The position numbers and the translations under genes are program-made. The notes under the pieces were generated by a model. It did not search any database. It was not told the origin of the DNA and saw nothing but the letters and a program-made list of their open reading frames with translations. Below are positions 25,579 to 35,152 of a DNA stretch of 64,000 bases, piece after piece (position 1 is the first letter of the stretch; each line of letters begins with the position of its first letter). Origin of the DNA: Pinibacter aurantiacus (lineage in GTDB: Bacteria > Bacteroidota > Bacteroidia > Chitinophagales > Chitinophagaceae); contig NZ_JAHSPG010000002.1 in NCBI RefSeq assembly GCF_019130065.1, positions 372,001 to 436,000 of the forward strand. The letters are read 5' to 3'.

Positions 25579-26634
25579 GTGTTTACGCTCAAATATAAGC
25601 CCGGATTAAAGTGGTACCAGCAGCCCATGTTTGCGGTGCTGTTTCACGTAACGTCGTGGGTATTGATCTTTTCTATCCCGTTTTTTTTACGTCCGAATAT
25701 TGAAGCAGCAACAACACACGTGCGCCGTGTGCCGCAACCACCAAGCGTTCAGGCGGTTTTTAGATTGCTGCTCATAGCGGTGTTTTATTTGAATGCTTAT
25801 ATCCTCATTCCATTTCTACTGCAAAAGAAAAAAGTGGCGTGGTATATAGTTAGTCTCGTCGGAGTGTTTGCAGTGGTGTTGCTGGTCATGCTAATGGTAA
25901 ACCGTTATGAAGATGTAGAAAGCATTCCGTGGCGCGTACCGTTTTTTATATCTGTGTTTCCTACCCTGTTTATTTTGGCAATCAGCACTACCTACCGGTT
26001 CATTATTGATAATGTTAAAAATGAGCGAAACTTAAAGGAAAGACAGACGGAACATCTGAAAACTGAACTATCTTTTCTGCGTTCACAGGTGAGTCCGCAT
26101 TTTATGTTCAACGTGCTGAACAGCGCCGTATCACTTGCAAGGGTACGATCAACGCAACTGGAGCCAACTTTAATAAAATTATCACATCTTTTGCGTTACA
26201 TGTTGTACGAATCCGATGAAGATAAAGTAAGTTTGACCAAGGAACGGGAGTATCTTCAGAACTATATTGATTTGCAGCAACTGCGCTTTGCAGATAGTGT
26301 GCACATAGAATTTTCCAGCAGCGGAAGTTTCGACAGCTATCTTATCGAACCCATGTTACTCATACCCTTTGTTGAAAATGCATTCAAGCACGGTATTGGC
26401 TTTATAGACAAGCCGGAAATTCACATTAGAATGGAAGAGCGGGCGGGTGAACTGCATTTTGAAGTAAAAAATAAATTCAATCCGGCAAACCAGGGAAGCA
26501 ACGATAAGCACTCCGGAATTGGTCTAGTAAATGTAGAACGGCGGTTGAATTTATTGTATGGAAATGAACACAAGCTCACAATTAGTAACAACAATAACTG
26601 GTTTTACATTAACCTAATACTTCAATTAAGATGA
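25579..26634 (+). CDS. Sensor histidine kinase, LytS/YehU family
   Basis: A 351-residue protein with a GTG start. Four hydrophobic segments in residues about 17-140 form the sensor, then the His-kinase core of the LytS family: the phosphoacceptor in SPHFMFNVLNS (near 172-182), the region LLIPFVENAFKHGI (near 262-275), and the nucleotide-binding GIGLVNVERRLNLLYG (near 315-330). The family senses membrane or metabolite cues; the signal here is unknown. Its last codons overlap the regulator gene by 4 bp (ATGA). Confidence 0.92.
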   Translation: MFTLKYKPGLKWYQQPMFAVLFHVTSWVLIFSIPFFLRPNIEAATTHVRRVPQPPSVQAVFRLLLIAVFYLNAYILIPFLLQKKKVAWYIVSLVGVFAVVLLVMLMVNRYEDVESIPWRVPFFISVFPTLFILAISTTYRFIIDNVKNERNLKERQTEHLKTELSFLRSQVSPHFMFNVLNSAVSLARVRSTQLEPTLIKLSHLLRYMLYESDEDKVSLTKEREYLQNYIDLQQLRFADSVHIEFSSSGSFDSYLIEPMLLIPFVENAFKHGIGFIDKPEIHIRMEERAGELHFEVKNKFNPANQGSNDKHSGIGLVNVERRLNLLYGNEHKLTISNNNNWFYINLILQLR

Positions 26635-27344
26635 TGCATTGCATTGCAGTAGACGACGAAAAACTAGCGCTCGATCTGCTGGAAGATAACATTAAGCAAA
26701 TACCTTTTTTAAAACTGGTAAAGCGTTGCAAGAACGCGATGGAAGCAATGGATGTACTGAAACGTGAGAGAGTAGATCTTATGTTTCTCGACATTCAGAT
26801 GGCCGGCGTAACGGGCTTTCAATTATTGAAAAGCTTATCGGTAAAACCGCTTACCATTATGATTACTGCTTATGAAAACTATGCAATAGAAGGCTTCAAT
26901 CTTGATGTGGTGGATTATTTGGTGAAACCTGTTTCTTTCGAAAGATTCTTAAAGGCCTGCAACAAAGCATATGATCTTTACCAGCTTCAGCACAGGCAAT
27001 TGTTCAGCAATTCCATTATACAACGCGATTACTTTTTTGTAAACGTAGAATACAACCAGGTAAGAATTAATAATGACGATATTATTTTTGTAGAGGCCAT
27101 GAAAGACTACATACGCATTCATTTGGCCAATACAAAACCCGTTCTCACCCGCATGAGCATGAAGGCAATGGAAGAAAAACTGCCCGTGCATCAATTTGCC
27201 AGGATACATAAATCATATATCGTTTCCCTTCCTAAAATTTCCGCCATAAAACGTGGACTTGTTGTAGTAGCACAACACGAAATTCCGTTGAGTGATAATT
27301 ATAAAGCGAATCTGGAAGCGCTATTGGGGTTGCAGCCAGAATAA
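26631..27344 (+). CDS. LytTR-family response regulator
   Basis: A 237-residue partner of the kinase. The receiver domain (about 1-120) has acidic D8/D9, phospho-acceptor D54 in LMFLDIQMAG, and K104 region DYLVKPVSF. The LytTR DNA-binding domain (about 135-235) follows, with MKDYIRIHLAN and FARIHKSYIVS. It should bind repeated promoter sites as a dimer after phosphorylation. Its last codon forms part of the first AATAACTG unit of the next inverted repeat. Confidence 0.94.
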   Translation: MMHCIAVDDEKLALDLLEDNIKQIPFLKLVKRCKNAMEAMDVLKRERVDLMFLDIQMAGVTGFQLLKSLSVKPLTIMITAYENYAIEGFNLDVVDYLVKPVSFERFLKACNKAYDLYQLQHRQLFSNSIIQRDYFFVNVEYNQVRINNDDIIFVEAMKDYIRIHLANTKPVLTRMSMKAMEEKLPVHQFARIHKSYIVSLPKISAIKRGLVVVAQHEIPLSDNYKANLEALLGLQPE

Positions 27345-27442
27345 CTGAATAACTCAATAACTGAATAACTGAGTGGTTGAAAGTCGAACAGGCTTTTCGA
27401 ATATGAACACTCAGTTATTCAGTTAATCGGTTATTCAGTTAC
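27340..27442. repeat. Inverted repeat, word AATAACTG
   Basis: AATAACTGAATAACTCAATA and extension at 27340-27375 pairs with a right arm of CAGTTATTCAGTTAATCGG type ending at 27442. The left arm contains the stop codon of the regulator gene. Further ATTCAATAAATCAATC-type units lie at 27520-27547 just before the next start. Confidence 0.86.
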
Positions 27443-27550
27443 TGTCATTTGCGTTGTTCGAATGATTTTTTTCTCTTCGCATATTTTGAAGCATTTTTCT
27501 TCCTACCTTTTCTTCCATAATTCAATAAATCAATCATTCAATTACTTGTT

Positions 27551-29095
27551 ATGGCAGATGCTTCTCAGTTTTTACAAGCGATAAAAGATGGTTATACTTT
27601 TAAGGGCGATGCTCCAAAACTTGGAGTGGCAATGCTGGATGGTGAAGTGGTGCAGGGCGCAGATATTTTTTTGCCGCTGCGAACAATGAACCGTCACGGA
27701 TTGATTGCCGGTGCTACGGGTACTGGTAAAACAAAAACCCTGCAAGTGATCAGTGAAATACTTAGCGATAACAGCGTGCCTGTTTTGCTCATGGATATCA
27801 AGGGAGACCTTAGCGGCATTGCGGCAGCAGGAACAGAGAATGACAAATTGAAAGAACGCTACCAAAAACTGGGTCTTGAATACAAGCCTTCTGCTTATCC
27901 CGCGGAGTTGTTGACGTTGAGCAACGAAAAAGGTGTTCGGTTAAGAGCAACCGTGAGTGAATTCGGTCCTGTTTTGTTAAGTAAGATTTTGGACCTGAAT
28001 GATACGCAAGGCGGCCTGGTAGCAATGATCTTTAAATACTGTGATGATAATAAATTGCCTTTGCTTGATCTGAAAGACTTTATCAAAGTGTTGCAATATG
28101 TAAGTGACGAAGGAAAAGCAGAATTGGAAAAAGCTTACGGAAAAGTTTCCACTACATCCACAGGAACTATTTTGCGCAAAGTGGTCGAACTCCAACAACA
28201 AGGAGCAGACACATTCTTTGGTGAAATAAGTTTTGACGTAAATGACCTAATGCACATTAGCGGCGACGGTCGTGGTATGATAAGCATTTTGCGTGTTACT
28301 GATTTACAGGATCGTCCGAAACTGTTCTCTACGTTTATGTTGCAGATGCTGGCTGAGTTGTATGCAAGTTGCCCGGAAGAAGGCGATATGGACAAACCAA
28401 AGCTGGTGATCTTCATAGATGAAGCGCACCTGATTTTCCAGGAAGCAAGTGATGCGTTGTTACAGCAAATAGAAACCATCATCAAACTGATCCGCTCAAA
28501 AGGCGTTGGTATATTTTTCTGTACACAAAATCCAATGGATGTTCCAGCGTCTATTCTTGGTCAGCTTGGGTTGAAAGTGCAGCATGCCTTGCGTGCCTTT
28601 ACAGCTGCGGATAGAAAAGTGATCAAGCAAACCGCGGAGAACTATCCCGAAACAAAATTTTATAAAACGGATGATCTGCTCACGCAACTCGGTATAGGCG
28701 AAGCGCTGGTAACAATGCTGAATGAAAAAGGTATTCCTACACCGCTTGCACAAGTCATGTTGTGTTCGCCGCGCAGCCGCATGGATGTACTCACGCCGGC
28801 CGAAATTGACAATATCATAAGCCAATCTAAACTGGTTAAAAAATACAACCAGGCGATAGATTCACAAAGCGCCTACGAAATATTGACGGCAAAACTGAAC
28901 GAAGCCGAAGAAAAAAGTAAAACAGCTCCTGCTCCCGGCAAGAAGGCGCCACAAGAAAAATCAGTGATAGACGAAGTGCTCGATAATCCCATCACCAAAC
29001 AAGTAGGCAGAACGGCCGCCAGCATCATCACCAGGAGTTTGCTTGGTGCGTTGGGCCTGGGTGGAAGGAGTAGTAAGAAGAAGAGTTGGTTTTAG
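27551..29095 (+). CDS. HerA/YjgR-like ATPase (DUF853)
   Basis: A 514-residue FtsK/HerA-superfamily ATPase. The Walker A is GATGTGKT at 54-61, Walker B near LVIFIDEAHLIF (about 279-290), with a C-terminal extension of Lys/Ala-rich then Gly-rich residues (LLGALGLGGRSSKKKSW). The family (E. coli YjgR) is predicted to translocate or remodel nucleic acids, with no settled role. No NurA nuclease lies beside it. The gene is flanked by inverted repeats of the AATAACTG and TTGAGAG words. Confidence 0.9.
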   Translation: MADASQFLQAIKDGYTFKGDAPKLGVAMLDGEVVQGADIFLPLRTMNRHGLIAGATGTGKTKTLQVISEILSDNSVPVLLMDIKGDLSGIAAAGTENDKLKERYQKLGLEYKPSAYPAELLTLSNEKGVRLRATVSEFGPVLLSKILDLNDTQGGLVAMIFKYCDDNKLPLLDLKDFIKVLQYVSDEGKAELEKAYGKVSTTSTGTILRKVVELQQQGADTFFGEISFDVNDLMHISGDGRGMISILRVTDLQDRPKLFSTFMLQMLAELYASCPEEGDMDKPKLVIFIDEAHLIFQEASDALLQQIETIIKLIRSKGVGIFFCTQNPMDVPASILGQLGLKVQHALRAFTAADRKVIKQTAENYPETKFYKTDDLLTQLGIGEALVTMLNEKGIPTPLAQVMLCSPRSRMDVLTPAEIDNIISQSKLVKKYNQAIDSQSAYEILTAKLNEAEEKSKTAPAPGKKAPQEKSVIDEVLDNPITKQVGRTAASIITRSLLGALGLGGRSSKKKSWF

Positions 29096-29224
<129 letters not shown>

Positions 29225-29232
29225 AAATAAAC

Positions 29233-29916
29233 CTACCTGTTTCTATTTTGATAAACCATAATGTACTGGATTAACGTTACCAATGATGCGAGAGCGGCAA
29301 TTACATAAGTCATCGCGGCCCATTTTAAGGCGTCTTTGGCTTTGGGGTATTCCGTTTGGGTGGTCACGTTGGTGCGGTTGAGCCACGCAAGAGCCCTTCT
29401 GCTTGCGTCAAACTCCACCGGAAGGGTAACGAGCGAAAACAGCGTAGTTATCGCAAAAAGGACGATACCAGCCAGTAAAAGCTGCGGAAACCGGTTAATC
29501 AGGATGATTCCGGCCAAAAGTACCCATTGGACCAACCTTGAACTGACCTGCACAGCAGGAACAAGTTTTGACCGCAGTCCCAACCAGGCGTATCCTGCCG
29601 CATGCTGTACCGCGTGGCCGCATTCGTGGGCGGCAACCGCCGCCGCCGAAACATTCACCCCATTGTACACATCCGGGCTCAGATTTACGGTTTTATTGGC
29701 CGGATTATAGTGATCTGACAGGAATCCAGCCACAGATATTACCTGAACGTCATATATTCCATTTTCCTTAAGCATCTTTTCTGCCACTTCTTTACCCGAT
29801 AATCCACTGGAAAGAGGGATTTTGCTGTAAGAGGCAAACTTACTCTTCAACACTAAGGAAATCAGCATACTAAGAATCACAAATCCGATCGAAACAATCA
29901 TGATAGAAGGTGTCAT
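29233..29916 (-). CDS. Membrane zinc metallopeptidase (YugP-like)
   Basis: A 227-residue protein of the Zn_peptidase_2/YugP family. The active site is AAHECGHAVQHA with H97-E98-x-x-H101, flanked by a helix at 3-22 and C-terminal membrane segments near 120-155 and 195-220. The family's substrates are unknown. The 9-bp gap to the preceding inverted-repeat arm leaves no room for a longer C-terminus. It is transcribed away from a 669-bp gene-free region. Confidence 0.9.
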   Translation of the reverse strand: MTPSIMIVSIGFVILSMLISLVLKSKFASYSKIPLSSGLSGKEVAEKMLKENGIYDVQVISVAGFLSDHYNPANKTVNLSPDVYNGVNVSAAAVAAHECGHAVQHAAGYAWLGLRSKLVPAVQVSSRLVQWVLLAGIILINRFPQLLLAGIVLFAITTLFSLVTLPVEFDASRRALAWLNRTNVTTQTEYPKAKDALKWAAMTYVIAALASLVTLIQYIMVYQNRNR

Positions 29917-30109
29917 TTTCTCTTAAATTTTAATGAATAAATGAGCAATAAGACTGCCATTTTAGTGACCTGAATTTTTGACGCCTTTTTGTCATGAAGC
30001 GAAAATTAAATTGCCATTTTGACAAAGACGTGGTTTCGGATAAATTTTGACAGATTTTTAATCGTCTGTAAACCAATTAATTGCAACGAAAAATAAGGCT
30101 TTTAAAAAC

Positions 30110-30226
30110 GTAAAAGTTATTCACAGGGTCAAAAAATAATTTTGTTATGTGGCGCTAATTTGTAATTTAGTGCAAGAATTTAATGGGTTAGTAAGTAAGG
30201 GGTCAGCAGTTTTGCTGGCCCTTTTA
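30110..30226 (+). ncRNA. Candidate small RNA with its own terminator
   Basis: A terminator-like hairpin GGGTCAGCA-GTTT-TGCTGGCCC lies at about 30199-30220, followed by TTTTAC, with no gene upstream on the plus strand within 1 kb. Upstream there is a TAATTTTG at about 30140-30147 and TAATTTGT soon after, both close to the -7 element pattern. The 5' end is not determined and I do not recognise the RNA family. Confidence 0.25.
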
Positions 30227-30419
30227 CTTTATAAAAACTCAAGTTTTATTCTTCACAAATTCTCTTCTTCAAAAACAAAAGTTTCTCTCTTTGAGTTGAT
30301 GATTTCCTGAATTTTTTTTCGCTTTGAATTAAAGTTGATGTACAAAACTCATCTTTCATCAATGAAAGTTTCTCTTGTTTAATGTCATCGCATTAATTTC
30401 ATCTGATTGATGACATGTT

Positions 30420-30567
30420 AATTTGAGAATTTGAAAATGAGAGAATTTGAAAATTCCTTTTGTGCAATTTTTCCTTTTTCAAAATAACTCTCCAAGTATT
30501 CGCACACTAAATGATAAATGCAAAAGCACGTACTTAAGACATTTTCAAATTCTCAAATTTTCAAATT
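30420..30567. repeat. Inverted repeat, word TTTGAAAA
   Basis: AATTTGAGAATTTGAAAATG and extension (30420-30455) pairs with a right arm of TTTTCAAATTCTCAAATT type (30540-30567). The radA start is 19 bp further on. Confidence 0.85.
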
Positions 30568-30585
30568 GTTCCCGATCTTTATTCC

Positions 30586-31962
30586 ATGAGCAAAACGAAA
30601 TCAGCATTTTTTTGTCAGAACTGTGGATATGAAAGTGCAAAGTGGTTAGGCAAGTGTCCTTCTTGCCAACAATGGAACACTTTTGTGGAAGAGTTGGTGC
30701 AAAAGGAAAAGTCGAAGGGTGGAAACGATGATTGGAAATCTTACAACGGTGAACGAAAAAATAAAACAGTTCCGCTGAACGAAATAATAAGCAGCGAAGA
30801 AAAAAGAATTGTTACAACAGATGGAGAGCTCAACAGGGTGCTGGGTGGTGGTATCGTGATGGGAAGCATAGTGTTGGTGGCTGGCGAACCGGGCATTGGT
30901 AAATCCACATTGTTTCTGCAAAATGGTTTGCATATGAAGGGCATTTCCATTTTGTATGTGAGCGGCGAAGAAAGCGAACAGCAAATTAAAATGCGTGCCG
31001 ACAGGTTGAAGGCCAGCAATGAAGATTTTTATTTGCTGACAGAGACATCCACTCAGATCATTTTCCAGGAAATAAAAAAATTGCGCCCGCAGCTGATCAT
31101 TATCGATTCTATTCAAACATTGCATACACCATTTATTGAATCATCGGCAGGAAGCGTTTCGCAAATCAGGGAAACCGCGGCCGAGCTCCAGCGATTTGCG
31201 AAGGAAACAAATACGCCGGTTTTTTTAATTGGCCACATCACCAAAGATGGCAGCATTGCCGGTCCAAAAATATTGGAGCACATGGTAGATACCGTGTTGC
31301 AGTTTGAAGGTGATCGACATTATGCTTATCGTATTCTGCGCACCTTGAAAAATCGTTTTGGCAGTACGGCAGAATTGGGCATTTATGAAATGACAGGAAG
31401 TGGTATGCGAGCTGTGAGTAATCCAAGCGAAATTTTGATCACACAAAAAGAAGAGCACCTGAGTGGTACTGCTATTGCCGCAACGATAGAAGGGTTAAGA
31501 CCATTACTTATAGAGATACAGGCATTGGTAACACAATCTGTTTACGGCACTCCGCAAAGAACCACCAGTGGAATGGACCTTCGAAGACTGCAACTGTTGC
31601 TGGCGGTGCTGGAGAAGCGCGGCGGTTTTCATTTTGGTGTAAAAGATGTGTTCCTTAATATTGCCGGTGGTTTAAAAGTAGAAGATCCGGCCATGGATCT
31701 TGCGGTATTGTGCGCCTTGCTGAGTTCTTATGAAGATGTTCCTTTGCCCATGAACATTTGCTTTGCCGGTGAAGTTGGTTTAAGTGGCGAAATAAGAGCC
31801 GTGAACCGGATTGAACAACGCATTGCCGAAGCAGAAAAGATGGGCTTTGAAAAAATAATCCTTTCCCGTTATAACCAAAAGGGCCTTAGTAACCTGAAGA
31901 CAAATATTGAAGTAGTGGCTGTAGGAAGAGTGGAGGAAGTTTATAATTTGCTTTTTGCGTAA
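30586..31962 (+). CDS. radA: DNA repair protein RadA
   Basis: The 458 residues match full-length RadA. The N-terminal zinc finger has CxxC pairs at 10-13 and 24-27, the RecA-like ATPase Walker A is GEPGIGKST at 100-108, the RadA-specific KNRFG motif follows near 247, and a Lon-protease-like domain ends the chain (GEVGLSGEIRAV near 399). RadA promotes branch migration of recombination intermediates. It is followed by a GTTGTTA-word inverted repeat and comF on the same strand. Confidence 0.96.
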   Translation: MSKTKSAFFCQNCGYESAKWLGKCPSCQQWNTFVEELVQKEKSKGGNDDWKSYNGERKNKTVPLNEIISSEEKRIVTTDGELNRVLGGGIVMGSIVLVAGEPGIGKSTLFLQNGLHMKGISILYVSGEESEQQIKMRADRLKASNEDFYLLTETSTQIIFQEIKKLRPQLIIIDSIQTLHTPFIESSAGSVSQIRETAAELQRFAKETNTPVFLIGHITKDGSIAGPKILEHMVDTVLQFEGDRHYAYRILRTLKNRFGSTAELGIYEMTGSGMRAVSNPSEILITQKEEHLSGTAIAATIEGLRPLLIEIQALVTQSVYGTPQRTTSGMDLRRLQLLLAVLEKRGGFHFGVKDVFLNIAGGLKVEDPAMDLAVLCALLSSYEDVPLPMNICFAGEVGLSGEIRAVNRIEQRIAEAEKMGFEKIILSRYNQKGLSNLKTNIEVVAVGRVEEVYNLLFA

Positions 31963-31966
31963 AAGA

Positions 31967-32034
31967 AGTTGTTAGTTGATAGTTGTTAGACCTTATAGTC
32001 GAACTTCCCTTCTAACAACTATCAACTAATAACT
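31967..32034. repeat. Inverted repeat, word GTTGTTA
   Basis: AGTTGTTAGTTGATAGTTGT and extension (31967-31990) pairs with TCTAACAACTATCAACTAAT and extension (32011-32034). The right arm ends 2 bp before the comF start codon, so it would overlap any ribosome-binding region. Confidence 0.88.
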
Positions 32035-32036
32035 TT

Positions 32037-32732
32037 ATGGTAAAACAAGCCTTGTCGTCTTTAAGTCATTTGTTCTTTCCTCATATTTGTGTGGGGTGCG
32101 GAAACGATATTGCGGGAGAGCAGATCATTTGCCTGCAGTGCGAGTCTCAAATGCCGTTCACTAATTTTTGTCATCAGGCACACAATGCACTGGAGAAAAG
32201 ATTCTGGGGGCGCTTGCCCATTAAGGCAGCGGCCAGCACATTTTATTTTACAAAAGGTTCGCAGTTGCAAAACATGTTGCATGCATTAAAGTACAAAGGC
32301 AATAAAGAGATCGGATATTTTCTCGGAAGGCAAATGGCGAGGCAGATAAAAGACTGCAACAGATTTAAAGATATTGATGCGCTTGTTCCGTTGCCCTTGT
32401 TTGCAGCCCGTGAAAAAAAGCGGGGATATAACCAGGCAACCATTCTGTGTGAAGCGATTGGCAATGAGTTGCAAATTCCGGTGATCGAACATGCAGTAAA
32501 ACGTTTGTCGGCTACGGAAACACAAACACATAAAAGCCGCGAAGAAAGATGGGAAAACATGGAAGGGAAATTTTTTCTCGAGCAAGCGGATCTGTTAAGG
32601 AATAAAAATATTTTGTTGGTAGATGATGTAATAACGACCGGTGCCACATTGGAAGCTTGCGGCGTCGAATTGTTAAAAGCCGAAGGAGCGCAGTTGAGTA
32701 TTTTGAGTTTGGCATTTGCTGTGGAGGAATAG
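32037..32732 (+). CDS. comF: ComF family phosphoribosyltransferase-like protein
   Basis: A 231-residue ComF-type protein. The N-terminal zinc-finger-like segment CVGCGNDIAGEQIICLQC (residues about 18-35) is followed by the phosphoribosyltransferase core with ILLVDDVITTGAT (near 196-208) and KHKGY-type segment KKRGYNQAT (near 126-134). In naturally transformable bacteria ComF is required for DNA uptake; a competence role is unproven here. The helix-hairpin-helix ComEA-like gene at 59 kb is another possible DNA-handling protein. Confidence 0.88.
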   Translation: MVKQALSSLSHLFFPHICVGCGNDIAGEQIICLQCESQMPFTNFCHQAHNALEKRFWGRLPIKAAASTFYFTKGSQLQNMLHALKYKGNKEIGYFLGRQMARQIKDCNRFKDIDALVPLPLFAAREKKRGYNQATILCEAIGNELQIPVIEHAVKRLSATETQTHKSREERWENMEGKFFLEQADLLRNKNILLVDDVITTGATLEACGVELLKAEGAQLSILSLAFAVEE

Positions 32733-32734
32733 AG

Positions 32735-32871
32735 TAATTAATAATTAATAATGAATAATTAATAGGGTAATATGCATCATGAAATCGATATCACGAAATG
32801 TTTGAAAACAGGAGGAGTTCATTCAATAACGAAGGCAGCTCTATTAATTTTTAATTATTAATTATTAATTG
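32735..32871. repeat. Inverted repeat, word TTAATAA
   Basis: GTAATTAATAATTAATAATG and extension (32735-32764) pairs with TATTAATTTTTAATTATTAA and extension (32842-32871). It begins just after the comF stop and ends 5 bp before the next start. Confidence 0.85.
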
Positions 32872-32876
32872 AATTC

Positions 32877-34274
32877 ATGAACAAACCATTTCCCATAATC
32901 ATCACTTCATTCCTGTGTGCATTGCTTGCGTGCAAAAAGGATTCTTTTATAACGAGCCCCGAAGCAAGTATAATATTAAGTAGCGACTCACTATATTTTG
33001 ATACCGTTTTTACTTCTGCCGGTTCTGTAACACAGGGAATAAAGATCATTAACAACAATGATCAAAAATTAAAACTCACAACGGTGAGTCTTGCCGGCGG
33101 TCTCGCTTCTCCGTTTAAAATAAATATTGATGGTGCTGCCGTTCCGCAAATGAATGACATTGAGATTGAAGCGAAAGACAGCATTTACGTTTTTGTAATT
33201 GCATCGATCAATCCTACTGCAAATAATTTACCCTTTATTGTAGAAGATAGCATTTTGCTGACTTATAATGGTAATAAGAGATACGTGAAGTTGAGCGCTT
33301 GGGGACAAAATGCACACTTTCTTAAAAATAAAATTATTGATGTCAACACAACCTGGACGAACGATCTTCCGTATGTTATACTCGGCGGATTGCAGGTAAA
33401 GGAAAATGCAATGCTAAGCATTGGAAAAGGGTGTCGTGTTTATGCACATGCAGACGCACCAATACTCATCGACGGCACATTAAAAGTAACGGGTGAAAAA
33501 TATGACAGCATGAGGGTTGTATTTGCGGGCGACAGATTGGATGATCCTTACAGGGACTATCCGGGGAGTTGGCCGGGCATTTTTTTCAGACAAACGAGTA
33601 AGAGTAATGCGCTGCAATATGCTACGATAAGGAATGCTTACCAGGGAATAATTATGCAGCAGCCAAATAATGTTGTTGTACCCAACGTATCGCTTGACCA
33701 ATGCATTATTGATAACATTTCCGACGCCGGCATCATTGCCACAAAAAGTTCTTTGACTGCAAGCAATTGCCTGATAAGCAATTGCGGGAAAAATGTTTTT
33801 GTACAATATGGTGGTGATTATAAATTCACGCACTGCACTATCGCATCTATTTCGAATAGTTATGTACCACATTTGAGCGCTGACGTTTGGTTAAGTGACG
33901 CTTATTCACAGGATGGAACTACGCAGACAAGCTCTTTGAGTGCTTCGTTTGTAAACTGTATCATCTGGAGCGAAGGCGGCAGTATTACAGATGAGGTTAT
34001 TGTGAATAAAACAGGCAGTAATCCATTTGCTGTAAATTTTACCAGCTGTCTCTGGAAAGTTACCACCACGCCGCAAAACGTAACTGCCACCAATGTATTT
34101 AATCAACCGCCTGCATTTGACAGCATCGATGCTACCAAACATTTCTATAACTTTAGGTTGAAAGAAATTTCCCCTGCTGTTAACAAAGGCGTACCCACAA
34201 CTTTGGCCTATGATTTGGACGGAAACCCAAGAAGCGTGAATACGCCGGATCTCGGGTCGTACGAGCGCCAGTAG
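32877..34274 (+). CDS. Right-handed beta-helix lipoprotein with choice-of-anchor Q-like C-terminus
   Basis: A 465-residue protein with a lipoprotein signal ending in L-L-A-C (C19). The central part has repeated segments typical of parallel beta-helices, such as YATIRNAYQGIIMQQPNNVV and CIIDNISDAGIIATKSSLTA. The C-terminal DLDGNPRSVNTPDLGSYE resembles the choice-of-anchor Q domain. Such proteins sit on the cell surface, often near polysaccharide handling; no substrate can be assigned. It has no obvious operon partner. Confidence 0.8.
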   Translation: MNKPFPIIITSFLCALLACKKDSFITSPEASIILSSDSLYFDTVFTSAGSVTQGIKIINNNDQKLKLTTVSLAGGLASPFKINIDGAAVPQMNDIEIEAKDSIYVFVIASINPTANNLPFIVEDSILLTYNGNKRYVKLSAWGQNAHFLKNKIIDVNTTWTNDLPYVILGGLQVKENAMLSIGKGCRVYAHADAPILIDGTLKVTGEKYDSMRVVFAGDRLDDPYRDYPGSWPGIFFRQTSKSNALQYATIRNAYQGIIMQQPNNVVVPNVSLDQCIIDNISDAGIIATKSSLTASNCLISNCGKNVFVQYGGDYKFTHCTIASISNSYVPHLSADVWLSDAYSQDGTTQTSSLSASFVNCIIWSEGGSITDEVIVNKTGSNPFAVNFTSCLWKVTTTPQNVTATNVFNQPPAFDSIDATKHFYNFRLKEISPAVNKGVPTTLAYDLDGNPRSVNTPDLGSYERQ

Positions 34275-34473
34275 AGTGCGTTAAGTCAAAAGTCAAAAAC
34301 TTTAAGTGCTTCTATGCTTATGGATCTTTAATAACTGAGAGGCAAAATTGATGGACGCTGATATCAGTAAGTTAACAAATAGTTAGTTTGACGGAATTTG
34401 AAACTTTTTGAATTTTGCTTTTTTACTTTTCACTTGAAATAGAACTTTGTAAACCACTTTTAAAAATACACGT

Positions 34474-34989
34474 ATGCTTAAAACTTTGTTGCTGGCAGTA
34501 ATACTTACAACTGCAATTGGCATTTATGATTTTAAAGTTCCTGCACTGGATGGCAATGGCACTATAGACCTTGCTTCTTATAAAGGAAAAAAGATTCTCA
34601 TTGTAAACACGGCATCTAAATGCGGTTACACTCCGCAATATGATGAGCTTGAAAAATTGTATGAAAAATACAAGGACAAATTAGTTGTCATCGGTTTTCC
34701 TGCAAACAATTTTAATCAGCAGGAACCGGGCTCCAATTCTGAGATACAGGAGTTTTGCAAAAAGAATTATGGTGTAAGTTTTCCTATGGCAGAAAAAATT
34801 TCTGTAAAAGGCGATGACATCCATCCTTTGTATAAATACCTGAATGAAGAAGCTAAAAAATTAGGCATTGAAGATCCTGTTAAATGGAACTTTACAAAAT
34901 TCCTCATTGACGAAAATGGAAAACTGGTGACGGTTTTTCCAAGCAAAGTGAAGCCGATGAGTGAGGAGATAACGAAGTATCTCAATTAA
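34474..34989 (+). CDS. Glutathione peroxidase-family thiol peroxidase
   Basis: A 171-residue protein with the active-site Cys C50 in NTASKCGYTPQ (cysteine, not selenocysteine), the conserved Gln/Trp segments FPANNFNQQEPG and VKWNFTKFL. Bacterial non-seleno members normally use thioredoxin. The N-terminal hydrophobic stretch (MLKTLLLAVILTTAIGIYDF) suggests export or membrane attachment. A TTAATAA-word inverted repeat begins in its stop codon region. Confidence 0.92.
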   Translation: MLKTLLLAVILTTAIGIYDFKVPALDGNGTIDLASYKGKKILIVNTASKCGYTPQYDELEKLYEKYKDKLVVIGFPANNFNQQEPGSNSEIQEFCKKNYGVSFPMAEKISVKGDDIHPLYKYLNEEAKKLGIEDPVKWNFTKFLIDENGKLVTVFPSKVKPMSEEITKYLN

Positions 34990-35143
34990 TAATTAATAAT
35001 TAATAATTAAAAATTAATGGGGCGGCATTCATGACTGAGTGCCGCTTCCTTTTTTGGGAGTTCTTGCAAGCTTGAAATAGCTTGGAAGGTGCATTTTCTC
35101 AAGAATGTCGCCCTATTCTTTATTAATTATTAATTATTAATTA
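34985..35143. repeat. Inverted repeat, word TTAATAA
   Basis: AATTAATAATTAATAATTAA and extension (34985-35018) pairs with a TATTAATTATTAATTATTAA arm (about 35120-35143). Beyond the AT arms the pairing continues with GGGGCGGCATTC against GAATGTCGCCC, so the repeat is a composite. Confidence 0.85.
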
Positions 35144-35152
35144 TCCTTGCAC

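Larger units (their letters stand above)
29917..30585. other. 669-bp region without a protein gene
   Basis: No supported coding frame. Repeated GTCATGAA/TTTTGACA stretches lie at 29985-30055 and a possible small-RNA end at 30196-30226 (separate entry). The right part (30240-30420) is rich in TTCTC/AAAACT stretches, then a TTTGAAAA-word inverted repeat runs to 30567 just upstream of radA. It may hold an RNA gene or a regulatory region for radA. Confidence 0.6.
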
